Source of the DNA: Trachipleistophora hominis
Lineage: Eukaryota; Microsporidia; Pleistophoridae
Length of the DNA: 64,000 nt
Direction: 5' to 3'
Assembly (NCBI GenBank): GCA_000316135.1
Contig: JH993935.1
Location: forward strand, 5,155 to 69,154
The position numbers and the translations under genes are program-made. Of the stretch, positions 17,497-27,949 are shown one piece after another. How positions within the stretch are numbered: position 1 is the first letter of the stretch; each line of letters begins with the position of its first letter. A model generated the notes under the pieces. That model worked only from the letters and a program-made list of their open reading frames with translations. It was not told the DNA's origin and made no database searches.

Positions 17497-20049
17497 CTAC
17501 TTCTTTAACGTCCTCTGTTTCTCAGGCTCACTCACAATAACCTCCTCATCACCCATCCCCTTCCTCCTCCTCTCCCCAACAACCACATCATCCCACACCC
17601 CCTCATACCGCACATACCCCTCCTCCCACGCATAAACATAAAACGTTCCTCTAGTCACGCTCTTCAGCTCATCACTAAAATCGTTATAAAAGCACCTACG
17701 GATACGAAACTCAACAACAAAGAAACGATTCGTACCATCGTATTCATTGGACAGCATTTTGAAGCGGTACTTGTTGAGCAGCTTGTAGCATTTGCCTACG
17801 TATTGTTCTGTTATGCTCAGCTTGCAGCGGTAGTAGAATGCGATGGGGATGGGGTGTGTGTTGTTGTATGCTGTGGTGAGTGTTTTTAAAAGTTTTGGGA
17901 AGAGATCGGGGGGTGTGGGGTGAGAGGCACCCGTACGGGTGATACGTGCGTAGAATGATGTGTAGAGCACCTTTTCGTGCAATAGAGGGCCCTTCTTAAT
18001 GAATACATTGATTACGTTCATCATTTCTTTCTTCAGAGCACGTGTTGTTAACACCGGTTCTTTTACATCATTAGTATTGATGTTGATAGTATTATCATTA
18101 CCATTATTATTATTATCATGAGTATCATTATTAATAGTATCATTATCATTAGTATTATCATTATTATCTTCTATCTCTTCTGTATTTTTAGTCTCTTCTG
18201 TAGCATTGATACATAATTTAGAATCAAAGGTACTTATCAATGAGTTATTATCATTATTATCATTATTATTAGTATCATTATCATTACAACCCCTTCCTTC
18301 ATCACCCCTTCCTTCGTCACCCCTTCCTTCCCCTACCCCATTACACCCCCCTACCTCATCACAATCATAACATTCTACGTGTAAATAATTCTCCTTACAA
18401 TCACTCGGCCCAACAACCAAACAAACACTCAGCCCACCAACATCAATCTCAGCCCTCCCCTCATCCCCACAGCCCTCACACACCAAATCACAGCACGCAA
18501 CCTCATCAAACTCATATCTAAGATCATGCGCAATCTTCTCAAAATGCATGCGCCCTTCACACAGCAGTTCAACCTCACCATAACGATTAACCTTTGCCCT
18601 TAGTATAGGCTCACAGTACGAGAGCATTCTTATGCGTTCCTTCATATCGCACCACGGTCTTATCATTTTGGTGTAGAATGGCTGTGTGTTAAGGAGGTTG
18701 GCGTGCATGTTGAGTGCACGTGTGCTTAGAATGCTGTTGCGGTAGAAATTGCTTTGGAGGGCTACGAGGGTTGGTGCAGCTGCACTCTTTGTGTGTATTA
18801 GGCGGTCGTTCATGAATGTGTATATTTTTGTTATTGTGCATTGCTTGCTCTTGTCCTGTGTGTTGGTGAATAGAACCATTCCTTGGTGTATATTGGTGAA
18901 TAGACGGGTGATGAACAGCAGTACGTTCTCGTGTATTACTGCATACGTAGTTATGCCTATGATAGAGCACAGCTGTTCCTCAGGAACAATACTGCTAAGG
19001 AATGTACGATGATCTGCTGGAAGAACGTAGTGTTTATCCTTTAATTTAACATTGGTAATAGGGTCAGTAATGGTAATATTGGTGTTAGTATTAGTAATAT
19101 TGGTGTCTTCCTTCCCATCTTCCATGTCTCCTTCCTCAACGTTTTTTTCTTCAACCCCATCAATGCCCTTATCAACCCCTTCCTCAACGTTTTTTTCTTC
19201 AACACCATCAATGCCCTTATCAACCCCTTCCTCATCAACCTCCTGCCCATTCTTAACACCATCAATGCCCCCCTCCCCCGCGACCTGCCCATCAAATCCT
19301 ACCCCCCCTTCAACTACCCCATCAACAGCAACCCGTCCTACTGCATCGTTCAAAGAATTAAAGAGGGCAACCTCTAAAGGACAAACATCCTTTAACTCCT
19401 TACCAACCACCCCCACACTCTCCAATCTCTCAACCATCATCTGCCTACGCCTACCAGTCCGTCCATCACCATCACTCATAACATACAAAAACACCAAGGC
19501 ATCCTTCAACGTACTATCAGCCCTAATCCTCCCAAACACACCATAACAGACACCGTACAGCCCCGTACCACTGCACACCACCACATTGTTCCGTCTCCAT
19601 TCAAAGCAATGCTCCCCCAAACACGCATTCATGCTCTGCACGATGCCAAGCACCACAGGCACAAGCTCAGGACAGCCAAGCAGCTTGTCAATCTTGTTGA
19701 GCACCAGCGTGCAACGCTTGCCCTTCGTTAATGCGAGCAGGGCAAGTGTGCGCGGTGTTATTCCTTCGTTGACGTCCACTATGAAAATGAAGTGGTCGCA
19801 TAGACGGGCACTGCATTCCGTTAGGGAGTGGAAGTCTGTGTGGCCGGGCGTGTCTATGAATATGAAGCGCTGCGCTTGGAAGAATGAGAGTTTTAGGGTT
19901 ATGCCACGCTCTTGCTCGTCGTTGCGCGTGTCGAGGTAGCGCAGCTTGCCAGCACTTCTACGTGATATTACGTGGGTGTATGACAGTAGAGAGTCTAGGA
20001 GGGTTGTCTTGCCGTGATCAACGTGTGCAACGACTGATACGATGAACAT
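17497..20049 (-). CDS. EFL1: elongation factor-like GTPase EFL1 (Ria1)
   Basis: The 850-residue EF-2-like GTPase acts with SBDS/Sdo1 to release the anti-association factor eIF6/Tif6 from late pre-60S ribosomes in the cytoplasm. GTPase motifs are intact: HVDHGKTT (9-16), GIT (49-51), DTPGH (66-70) and NKID (118-121). EFL1 rather than EF-2 is indicated by the N-terminus VVAHVDHGKTT, by SAGKLRYLD.R.DEQERGIT, and by large insertions. Two low-complexity insertions stand out: an acidic region near residues 245-320 containing a repeated EEGVDKGIDGVEEKN, and Asn/Asp tracts near 575-665. Even so it is shorter than yeast Ria1. The ATG at 20049 follows ACCCC, with a TATA box and telomere-like box just upstream. 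Confidence 0.88.
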   Translation of the reverse strand: MFIVSVVAHVDHGKTTLLDSLLSYTHVISRRSAGKLRYLDTRNDEQERGITLKLSFFQAQRFIFIDTPGHTDFHSLTECSARLCDHFIFIVDVNEGITPRTLALLALTKGKRCTLVLNKIDKLLGCPELVPVVLGIVQSMNACLGEHCFEWRRNNVVVCSGTGLYGVCYGVFGRIRADSTLKDALVFLYVMSDGDGRTGRRRQMMVERLESVGVVGKELKDVCPLEVALFNSLNDAVGRVAVDGVVEGGVGFDGQVAGEGGIDGVKNGQEVDEEGVDKGIDGVEEKNVEEGVDKGIDGVEEKNVEEGDMEDGKEDTNITNTNTNITITDPITNVKLKDKHYVLPADHRTFLSSIVPEEQLCSIIGITTYAVIHENVLLFITRLFTNIHQGMVLFTNTQDKSKQCTITKIYTFMNDRLIHTKSAAAPTLVALQSNFYRNSILSTRALNMHANLLNTQPFYTKMIRPWCDMKERIRMLSYCEPILRAKVNRYGEVELLCEGRMHFEKIAHDLRYEFDEVACCDLVCEGCGDEGRAEIDVGGLSVCLVVGPSDCKENYLHVECYDCDEVGGCNGVGEGRGDEGRGDEGRGCNDNDTNNNDNNDNNSLISTFDSKLCINATEETKNTEEIEDNNDNTNDNDTINNDTHDNNNNGNDNTININTNDVKEPVLTTRALKKEMMNVINVFIKKGPLLHEKVLYTSFYARITRTGASHPTPPDLFPKLLKTLTTAYNNTHPIPIAFYYRCKLSITEQYVGKCYKLLNKYRFKMLSNEYDGTNRFFVVEFRIRRCFYNDFSDELKSVTRGTFYVYAWEEGYVRYEGVWDDVVVGERRRKGMGDEEVIVSEPEKQRTLKK

Positions 20050-20070
20050 GGGGTGCCGTAATTTTAACAG

Positions 20071-20090
20071 TTTTATAGGGTTAGAGGGTC
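20071..20090 (-). promoter_or_regulatory. EFL1 promoter: telomere-like box plus TATA box
   Basis: On the coding strand this reads GACCCTCTAACCCTATAAAA. The TATA part (20071-20077) is 22-28 nt upstream of the ATG, and the box core ACCCTCTAACCCT is the same as before the Myb gene. Confidence 0.6.
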
Positions 20091-20114
20091 AGTGCGTAGT
20101 TGTTGTAGAGTATG

Positions 20115-20225
20115 ATAGTAATGATAATGACTGTAATGATTATAGTAATAATGACTGTAATGATAGTAATGGTTATAATGATAGTAATGACTGTAATGAT
20201 AGTAATGGTTATAATGCGTATTATT
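20115..20225 (+). repeat. tandem AGTAATG/TGTAATGAT repeats
   Basis: Irregular repetition of ATGACTGTAATGATAGTAAT and GGTTATAATGATAG. It is noncoding and lies upstream of EFL1. Confidence 0.85.
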
Positions 20226-20594
20226 ACTATCTAATTACTCTAATACCCTTACAATCTATTCTACTACCATACTCTACTATTACCATCCTTATGTATTTTT
20301 TATATTAAATCGTTTCTCTTCCTTACCATAGAACGTATGATTGGTATTTCTACGTTGTTTTATGCATTCTTTACGTTATTTATCTTTTTATTCTTTTTAG
20401 GTTAAAGTGGTGGATGATCGTTAGACTGTCTATCTTATCACTGGTTATATTTATAATATTATCTAATGGATGTTACTACAACCATTCTATAGGATTATAG
20501 TAAATATATTGTTTTATAGGACTATGATAAATATATTTACTCCCCTCTACTACTATAATTTACTACCCCACCTCATCCTCTACCCCCACCTCAT

Positions 20595-20625
20595 NNNNNN
20601 NNNNNNNNNNNNNNNNNNNNNNNNN
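20595..20625. other. assembly gap (31 N)
   Basis: Unresolved bases. The flanks are CACCTCAT and ACCCCATC, so the gap probably sits in a pyrimidine-rich repeat. Linkage across it rests on scaffolding. Confidence 0.99.
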
Positions 20626-20694
20626 ACCCCATCCCATCAATAAAATAAAAACCCTCCATCCAAATAAAAAATCAAACATTCCTTCACCCCTACC

Positions 20695-20900
20695 TCTCAA
20701 GCCATACGGCTTTGATCAAGTGTAGTATCTGTTTCTGTCAGTGTAAGAACTGGCATTGTCTTTCCTGAAAGACAAATCTATTTATTGGGACTGGTACTGT
20801 GTCTAACTGTTGCTGTGTGCTTGCATGCTGGGCATGTTGGACATGGTACTGCCGGTGGGAGACTTCCTATGGTTGGCTCGAAGCCGGCATAAAATAAATT
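20695..20900 (-). mobile_element. possible retroelement scrap with Cys-rich motif
   Basis: The reverse strand reads PCPTCPACKHTATVRH and, after a stop, TMPVLTLTETDTTLDQSR. The clustered Cys/His and the composition resemble the region downstream of the reverse transcriptase in non-LTR elements, but the match is by eye and short. A stop and lack of flanking homology show that it is decayed. Confidence 0.25.
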
Positions 20901-20929
20901 ATTGTTTTAATGAATTACAGTTTATTGAT

Positions 20930-21055
20930 CTTATTGCTTGAAATTCTTTTCTCTATTGATTCTTTTCTCTATTGATCGTGTTCTCTGTTGATCTTATTGC
21001 TTAGGATTCTTTTCTCTATTGATCCCGTTCTCTGTTGATCTTATTGCTTAGGATG
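20930..21055 (+). repeat. ATTGATC-containing tandem repeat
   Basis: TTGATCTTATTGCTTAGGAT and TTCTTTTCTCTATTGAT alternate about three times with GTTCTCTGTTGATC. Confidence 0.8.
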
Positions 21056-21739
21056 CTTAACTGGCCAGGCTTTGAATGATTAACTGTAATAATACAAAAT
21101 GCTTGGTCAGTTTAAGACAATAAGTTCTAAAGAGTGTCCTTCTAACTTAATTTAAAAACTTATCTAATTATTTACACGTAAATACTCTTATAATCCACTA
21201 GGACAGTGTAACTATCAACCATTGGTTCATAATATACTCCTCATCATTATGATGACAGCCTGTTCGTGATCACAGTTTTTTTACGCTCAGGAACGTTTAA
21301 CTGCCTTTCAGCACAGATCTTTGTCATTATTTTACAAAGTGTATTAATGAAGGTCCTTTGTAGTGAACGTATTCAGACTGGTTGGACATGTTCAGCCGTT
21401 GTGAGTAGAACTAGTGTTTCTGAAAGATTGCACAACAGGGAAAATATTGGCATTTAAGGAATTGTTGCATGTCAGGAATGTTTGTTTGGTTAGATAGTAT
21501 GTTGTGAGATGATAATTAAACTGACATTCAAGTAAAAATCTCAGTTTTCCTTTTATTTAAGAATTCATCTCTCTTATGATGTTGTTGTCATCCACTACTA
21601 TCGATATTATCTACTTATTTTTGATATATACACTATTCTGCAACTACGTATGATAGTTCAAGCCTCTATAATTCTTACGGATGAAACCATTTTTATCCCT
21701 AGAGCTACGAATAAACTATATGTATTTATATGATCATTA

Positions 21740-21805
21740 TTGTTACTTAAAGAGAATACTTTATTTAATGTTGACATGAGAGGGTACTACTTTCAACAAT
21801 TGAAA
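21740..21805 (-). repeat. dispersed repeat family D, copy 3
   Basis: The reverse complement matches 15725-15800 closely, including the TTGAAAGTAGTACC stretch. Confidence 0.75.
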
Positions 21806-21917
21806 ATGGAAATGAAACCTCTTTTAATGTAAAAATGACATAATTTTATAAAAACTAACGAAAACTATCAGCAAATTTTGTGAAAAATCTAAAACTGTCT
21901 TATCAGAACAAAAAAAT

Positions 21918-21931
21918 ATAAATAGAGGCGG
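21918..21931 (+). promoter_or_regulatory. TATA-like promoter motif ATAAATAGAGGCGG
   Basis: The identical 14-mer recurs at 25733-25746. Here it lies about 105 nt before the first ATG of a decayed gene (22036). Confidence 0.45.
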
Positions 21932-22035
21932 AATCCTATGACACATACTATTTTTGTTTGTTTGTTAATAAGTACTTCTATACGTATGGTACTGACAACA
22001 CAACAATCTGCGCATAGGAATGATATAGAATAAAC

Positions 22036-22930
22036 ATGAGTGGAAAAGAAAATACGAAAGACCGATCATTTGAAGCGTCAGAAAGTGTGTGGCCACAACT
22101 TGAAACAGAAGAATTGGCAAAAGTGTTTGAAAGTCTATGCTATGAAATAATTGACATATTGAGGTATTTTCAAGAGCATCATCAAAAGTGTTATAAACGA
22201 GAACATATTCTGGCCTCTCATCAGTATTAAAAGATTAGGGCAAATATAAAAATCGATCACCAATTGACGCTAATGATTTACGAAGTGTCCTTAGCGAAAA
22301 CCTGTTCGTTATTCACGAAGAGACAAAACATGTGTTTATCGAACTGTTTTAAAAATATGTTAGAGAGGACTCGGAATCACGCGTATGGGCCGTATTCTAA
22401 GCCAGGTAGGTTGTGTAATAACATGTTCGGGGCTTGGTTATCATGCCGGTTGCAAAGACACGATTAAAAAACTAAGTTGTATTACTTTCTTTGTGTAATT
22501 ATTATCTAATTTTATGTTTTTTCTTCTCGTCCAAGGGAAGAAAGCAAATTGGTTGACGAGGCTGAAAAATAACGTTAAAATTACGGCATACTCATTCACG
22601 AAATTGTTAGTAGACATTATGAAGCGCATCGTAGAAGTTAAAAATGCATATTTGATAGTGATACAGTGGATGATCTTGCTTTTACTGCAAGCGAATTTAT
22701 TATGAAGTCTAAAAATGAAAATAAAATTTGATCAAAGCAGGAAATTGTTGCTAGAAATTACGCACATGTATACGATGAGCGGTATCAAAAATTCATATAA
22801 TCTCCCACTATGGAACAGCTAAATCTTTTAGCGAATGGTCTTGAGAAGTTTGTTCAAAAGTCTAAAATTTACAGAAATACACCAAAAATAACGAAGGGAA
22901 AAATGCGTAATAATAACTCGTGAGAAAGAA
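22036..22930 (+). pseudogene. decayed gene with frameshifts and stops
   Basis: Starting at the ATG at 22036, 64 codons are open (MSGKENTKDRSFEASESVWP...). Coding-like sequence then continues in shifted frames: ANDLRSVLSENLFVIHEETK near 22269, and AFTASEFIMKSKNEN plus TMEQLNLLANGLEKFVQKSK near 22680-22870, each interrupted by stops. The acidic/hydrophilic composition differs from translated spacer. I recognise no family. A gene with several unspliced introns is unlikely because there are no GTAAGT donors. Confidence 0.45.
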
Positions 22931-23910
22931 CACCATGTTATAGCGGTAATGCAAATAAAATTGCATTAAAATCTCTTCAACCGTAGACTTTAAACGCAGA
23001 TTTCAACATTTAACCAAATGTTGTACATGATTGTGTTTTAATCAGATTAAGTGAAAAGTATTTTACCTGTATTTTGACCAAATATGAGAATTGTTTAATG
23101 TAGCTATTATTTCTGAAGATGAGGCGTGATGGAACGAACTATATCCGGCAATACAATTGGTCTGTTATAAAACGAACAATTTAAAAAACTCGAGGATTAA
23201 AAGTTTACGTTAATTTCAAAGGAATAATGTATTTATAATCGTTCTCTAACTCTTTTTTCGAGGGAATCGTCGGTGTAAACGCTCTGACTTTAATTTTGGC
23301 AAATAAATGATTTGAAAATCCGAACAAAAAATAAAAAAGTGAAAAAACCACAAGAACGGATAATATGTTAGAGTCGAAAATAACAACAAGAAAATAATCG
23401 AAAGTGGATTTATGATGGTATTACTGCAATTACCGTTGTAAAATTAAGTATATCGTGTTAAGCCCAAGCAATAATGATTTGTTCATTGATGATTATAATT
23501 TTACGTGTATAAGAGCTCTAAAAAAACATCATCTACCTTGTTTTATTAAAAATGTGTCCATATATCATTTATTCCATCTCATAGATACTTTTACCGCACA
23601 TAGATTATTAATTATACCAGGCTTTTGTATTCCTATGCAATCTTACCCGTTAATTTAGACGTGTTCTTGAATTTTTGACGACCTAAGGAATAGAGTTTGA
23701 GAAAAGTAAGTATTTACATAACCAAATCATTATAGAGTAATAAAACTTTATTTTTAATCAAAAGAAAAGTGACAAATTATAACAAATGCTGAATACTAAG
23801 AATTAATGAACACCAAAGAATGATTTCTGTATATTTACCGAACGGCAAACACGCACATACTCAGTCAACCCTTCAAATCAACTTTTGTCGTCGCTACATC
23901 CGCAGTTTTC
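22931..23910. other. gene-free AT-rich spacer
   Basis: Nothing recognised. Two short open frames (for example 23455-23658) start with TTG and look like translated AT-rich DNA. Confidence 0.6.
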
Positions 23911-25035
23911 TTATGCTGCTGCAGCAGCTCTCTCACTTTCGTCTCCAACCGGCCACATACGCATATTAATTTCTTTTTTGTCTTTGCTTTCCATCTTTTC
24001 ATAATCATTCTTCCGTTTATTCGCACTGCTCTTCCAGTAATCTAAAAGTTCCTCGCTCAACACGTGGTGAAGATGTTTACGTTGTTGGTAAATGAGGAAA
24101 TTTGCAAGCATTATGCTATTTTCGTCCATGAAGATGCAAGTCATACGAAAATCGTTGAGTGTTCTAACAATCATTTTTGCAGTTGTGATAAAATGTTTTT
24201 TTTCAAGTCTATCATTATCAATTTGAGCTTTCAGCTTGCGCAAGAATTCATGAAACGTTCCAACACGTTCTGCAGTAGCCTTCTTCGAGGAATCTTTGCT
24301 TTTTGAAGAACTAGATTCAATTAATATACCATATAACTGGTATATTAAAATGATGTGAGCTCGCGTTTCATTGAGCAGCATATAAAATGCTTTAGCAAGA
24401 TTAACAAGCCTGACATCATTTGGTTGGGTTTCCATATGTTCAAACATCTTGACAAACGCCGTATAAGCCGTCTCAAAGCTGTCAAGTGTCCGTTCCTCTT
24501 CATTTAATCCATTTTCTATTACAGCAATCGCATCATCAAAGTTGTTTGGATCGATTTTAAAAACTTTTATGTGTGAAACATCGTATGACCCGCATTCTTT
24601 GACAATTTTACTCGTCACTTCATGAAACTCATCTAAAAATTTTTTGGCTAGCTTAGTAAAGTTGTTCTCTGCAGCGATTTCCTTGGAAGGTACCTTATCG
24701 ATGACCTTTTTCAATATTTCATTCATATCATTTTCACTTCCAAACCAAAACGATTTAAGAGGTTGAGTAGCATATGAATTGGCCACGGCAGCTCTCATCG
24801 TGTTCATACGTACTAATACCTCGGCATCTGTAGAAGGCGGTAACGATAACCCCGCTACGTATAGAAATGGCAGGCGATCAGTATCATCACCTGATACAAT
24901 AGCATTAGTACATAAGTGTCTACGTACGTCGTATATTTCATCGAGTATATTTACTGGTGTACTTGCGTTTAACATATTAGTCATTAAGGCAAACAGAACC
25001 AACGTTTTGAATGGTAAATGTCTCACTGGTTGCAT
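23911..25035 (-). CDS. secreted orphan protein
   Basis: I do not recognise this 374-residue protein. The start MQPVRHLPFKTLVLFALMTN ends in MLNA and reads as a signal peptide with cleavage near residue 24. The rest is hydrophilic and mostly helical (ENNFTKLAKKFLDEFHEVTS, RVGTFHEFLRKLKAQIDND), with no further membrane segment, few cysteines and an Ala-rich tail (ERAAAAA). The start is chosen by promoter spacing: a TATA box on the coding strand (25057-25064) lies 22-29 nt before this ATG, as in other genes here. An ATG six codons upstream (25053) would be only 4 nt from it. Secreted, lineage-restricted and rapidly evolving proteins of this kind are common in microsporidia (inference). Confidence 0.75.
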   Translation of the reverse strand: MQPVRHLPFKTLVLFALMTNMLNASTPVNILDEIYDVRRHLCTNAIVSGDDTDRLPFLYVAGLSLPPSTDAEVLVRMNTMRAAVANSYATQPLKSFWFGSENDMNEILKKVIDKVPSKEIAAENNFTKLAKKFLDEFHEVTSKIVKECGSYDVSHIKVFKIDPNNFDDAIAVIENGLNEEERTLDSFETAYTAFVKMFEHMETQPNDVRLVNLAKAFYMLLNETRAHIILIYQLYGILIESSSSKSKDSSKKATAERVGTFHEFLRKLKAQIDNDRLEKKHFITTAKMIVRTLNDFRMTCIFMDENSIMLANFLIYQQRKHLHHVLSEELLDYWKSSANKRKNDYEKMESKDKKEINMRMWPVGDESERAAAAA

Positions 25036-25732
25036 AATGGTGTTATGTATCATCTCTTTATATAGTTTCGTCAATTCTGTTTTTAGAATGTAGAATTTTA
25101 CGAGTATGATAGGTTAATAGTTGATTAAAGTAGAAGTTGCTATTTTCGTATTCCATGTGCACCAATAAAATCGTTTGATTAAAACGGCAGTAAAACAAAA
25201 GAAGCCAAAATAATGATTAACCGTGATTAATTGTACATTTTATACGAGTAAAATTTATTAAAGCATCGATATATGCAAAAACAATATGAAAACGACCACT
25301 TAAGGCTTTATGAGAGAAGTAACCACATTTTGTCAAGGTATTTATGGTCTAAAATTAATAAAAAGACAAGCTTGATGCTACTATATTTTCTGCCGGGTTA
25401 TGAGTATTATGAAAAAAATAAATAAAATACTATGCACTCGTTATATTTGATAATAACGGAATTTCATGTACGAAATAATGTTCTTCTTACTTTGTCTTAA
25501 CATTAGGGAAGCTTTATTATAAATATTTGTGTTGAAGCCAAGAAAACTCTACTCTAAATCTTTATATCATGGTATATTGATACAATAAATAAAGATTATC
25601 ATAAAAATGGTATTACTCATGATATAACTTATTCATTTAACAAATTTGTATAAAACAACGATAAATAAACATAATTTAATTAAAACTAATGAGCATGGTC
25701 ACGTATTCTTTAACTTATCGTTACTTTAAAAC

Positions 25733-25746
25733 ATAAATAGAGGCGG
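25733..25746 (+). promoter_or_regulatory. second ATAAATAGAGGCGG motif
   Basis: Identical to 21918-21931. CTTATC lies about 20 nt upstream in both places. No open frame of note follows, so it may mark the promoter of a gene that has disappeared. Confidence 0.4.
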
Positions 25747-26196
25747 GTGTAGTTATAAACGAGAATATCCTTTACTATAGCAACACTCCATATCAGAGTT
25801 AGCAATTAATTTAGTAAGTAAATAGGATATGTAAAACTGTATGCTCTCTCAAATTTTACAAAGAAATTGCCAAAAAACTGTGAACCAATTATTTCTTTGG
25901 TTTTATGGTTATTTATTCTCCGTTTTTAAAATAGGAGGTTATTTCATATGAAATCAAAATCTGTTTCGTCAAAAGCTAGTTGCTGTATTTCTATGTAAAC
26001 CAGAGAATAGAATTAAAAACGTTCAGAAATGTCTCATAAGGTAGAGATAAATAACAAGGTATAATCTTTCACTTACCGTTTTTAAACAAATGGTTTTTCT
26101 TAATTTCCCTCGAAAGCACAAATAATTTATTTTCTAAGCTGACCAATCCGTCCTCGCGCCGTCTTGTGTTTATAAGGCGTAGAGTGCATGAAAACT

Positions 26197-26273
26197 GTTG
26201 GCCTGGAGCCAACATCCTCTATTTAATCACTTAAATAAACAACCATTATGTCGCAACATGTATCGGCCAAACA
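26197..26273 (+). mobile_element. 76/77-bp MITE, copy 2
   Basis: GTTGGCCTGGAGCCAAC at the left forms a hairpin. The core CCTCTATTTAATCAC...TAAATAAA and the right end CGGCCAAAC match the copy at 57241-57316. A clear target duplication is not visible here. Confidence 0.7.
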
Positions 26274-26739
26274 ACAACAATGCAGCAACACGGTATAATA
26301 GTCGCTATTATCGTGTAGTAAGAAGTATTACATTGAAATATTAGCATTAAATCTGATTTGAGATTAGAATTACACCGTTCTTCTTTAATAAATCGTTTTC
26401 TAGATGTATTTTCAACTAAACCTTGTTCATAAAGGTTTTTTATTGTCATCTAAACTGTTAGTCGTTTAACGTCTTAAGTTTATATTTTTCAGGTTGATAA
26501 AATCTACGAGTTAATAAGATCATTGATCCTTAATTAAACATTAATTATCTAGAATCTATCACAGGTACAAATAACAACACGTTCAAAAAGTTGGTGCTGC
26601 CGAACCAACTTGTTATAATTCCCGGTTATGCCAAAATACGATGTAAATACAGGATGGTGAACCTATCTGTTTGATTAATTAAAATTGCAAAACACTAGCT
26701 GTTGCTCTTGCAAGCATTATATTCTATTTCCAATATTTT

Positions 26740-26935
26740 CTTTATTTTCTTTTTTATTAAAAGGCAGTTTAATCATCCTCTTCATACACAGTACCTAATC
26801 AAACCTACTCTTCTGGTCCTTTGGGATTGACTATGGCCATCGGCCTTTGCTCATGGAGCCTCTCTATTTTACATCTTTTTTTTGATTGAAAATCCGTTTA
26901 ATTAACACCACATTCTTTATTTCATATCGTTTCCT
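26740..26935 (+). repeat. dispersed repeat family A, forward copies
   Basis: TTTTTATTAAAAGGCAGTTT, CTACTCTTCTGGTCCTTTGG and GGCCATCGGCCTTTGCTCAT give one copy. A second head follows at 26878 (TTGATTGAAAATCCGTTTAA). Confidence 0.7.
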
Positions 26936-27143
26936 GTCCAACTAATACGATCCTCAACGACACATGACAAAGAGACAAACGTTCGTTTAGAGTGACGTCA
27001 ACCTTGATATATCACATAGTACAGTACGAAAACGTATAAAATACGTGATGCCTGCTCTATCTATCGTTTAACATCTTTTTTATAAAACCTCGTTGATAAA
27101 TACAATTTTTCGTAATTATCAGTAAAATTTTTAAGAACAAAAA

Positions 27144-27689
27144 ATGGACACCCACATGGCGATCTCACGAAACATTCCGCAAGCCTACACAGCTGACCTT
27201 ACCTTCGAAGCAGTATACAAAGACAAGGTAAAAACGATTAGTCTGTCCGATTATGCCAACAAATACGTTGTCCTAATCTTTTACCCATTTGATTTTACGG
27301 TCGTGTGCCCGACGGAGATAAATGCGATATCGGACAACAAGTCCAAGTTTGAGGATGCCAACTCGGTTGTTTTGTTCGTGTCGTGTGACTCGATCTTTTG
27401 TCATCAGGCGTGGATGAAAATTAGTCGAGCGGACAAGGGCATCAAAGGATGCACGTGGCCGATTGTATCTGATTATGACCGATCTTTGACACAATATTTC
27501 AACATTGCTGAGCCAGCTGGAAATTGTGCGCGTGCCACTGTTATTTTGGACAAAAAGAGGAATGTGGTGTATTTCAGCGTTGGTGATAAGCGAATGGGAC
27601 GAAGTGTTGATGAGCTGCTCAGGGTGTTGCACATGGCCAACCAAATTGAGAAAACAGGCGGGATGTGCGAATGCAATTGGAAAAAGTAA
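27144..27689 (+). CDS. 2-Cys peroxiredoxin (Tsa1/AhpC type)
   Basis: The 181-residue thioredoxin peroxidase reduces H2O2 and organic hydroperoxides, probably in the cytosol. The peroxidatic cysteine is C55 in FDFTVVCPTE. The resolving cysteine is C175 in GGMCECNW, aligned with the usual VCPAGW. The conserved Trp/Arg region around ARATVILDKKRNVVYFS is present. Length is slightly below the usual 195-200 because the C-terminal tail after the resolving cysteine is very short; the YF motif linked to overoxidation sensitivity is missing. The ATG at 27144 is used; M5 is an alternative. No CCC motif precedes it; a TATA box is about 60 nt upstream. Confidence 0.93.
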   Translation: MDTHMAISRNIPQAYTADLTFEAVYKDKVKTISLSDYANKYVVLIFYPFDFTVVCPTEINAISDNKSKFEDANSVVLFVSCDSIFCHQAWMKISRADKGIKGCTWPIVSDYDRSLTQYFNIAEPAGNCARATVILDKKRNVVYFSVGDKRMGRSVDELLRVLHMANQIEKTGGMCECNWKK

Positions 27690-27949
27690 AAGTGATTGAA
27701 GTTATTTTGAGCGTCTTTTGTTTTCTAAACTTCCTACACGAAGAAAGCAGTTTTTGTGTGCAAGAAGTTCTTCCTTACGAGCCGTTCATTCTTTTACCAA
27801 AAGTCTGTTTAATTATAACCTCACAGCACATCATCCAATCTTCATTTTTTACTAAATGTGTTTTTTTAGCGTTCTATAACCTTGAAATGAAATTTATTTA
27901 TCATACTTCCATACTACAGCGGTACATCGCATATGAATCGTTCCATGCC

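Larger units (their letters stand above)
20050..22035. other. spacer with assembly gap, repeats and transposon scraps
   Basis: No intact gene. It contains the EFL1 promoter elements, an AGTAATGA/CTGTAATGAT tandem repeat (20115-20225), a 31-N gap (20595-20625), a Cys-motif relic (20695-20900, reverse), an ATTGATC repeat (20930-21055), a reverse family A piece (21470-21550), family D copy 3 (21740-21805, reverse) and a TATA-like promoter motif (21918-21931). Confidence 0.7.
25036..27143. other. spacer, 2.1 kb, with repeats
   Basis: No gene. It contains the second ATAAATAGAGGCGG motif (25733-25746), possibly the promoter of a lost gene. It also holds a full-length copy of the 76-bp MITE (26197-26273) and forward family A copies (26740-26935), in which the TTTAATTA head occurs twice. 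A TATAAAA lies at 27081-27087, about 60 nt before the peroxiredoxin ATG. Confidence 0.65.

Noticed and set aside
23705..23740. GTAAGT...TATAG that could be an intron
   Set aside because: No coding sequence flanks it on the plus strand and the branch region differs from the two accepted introns.
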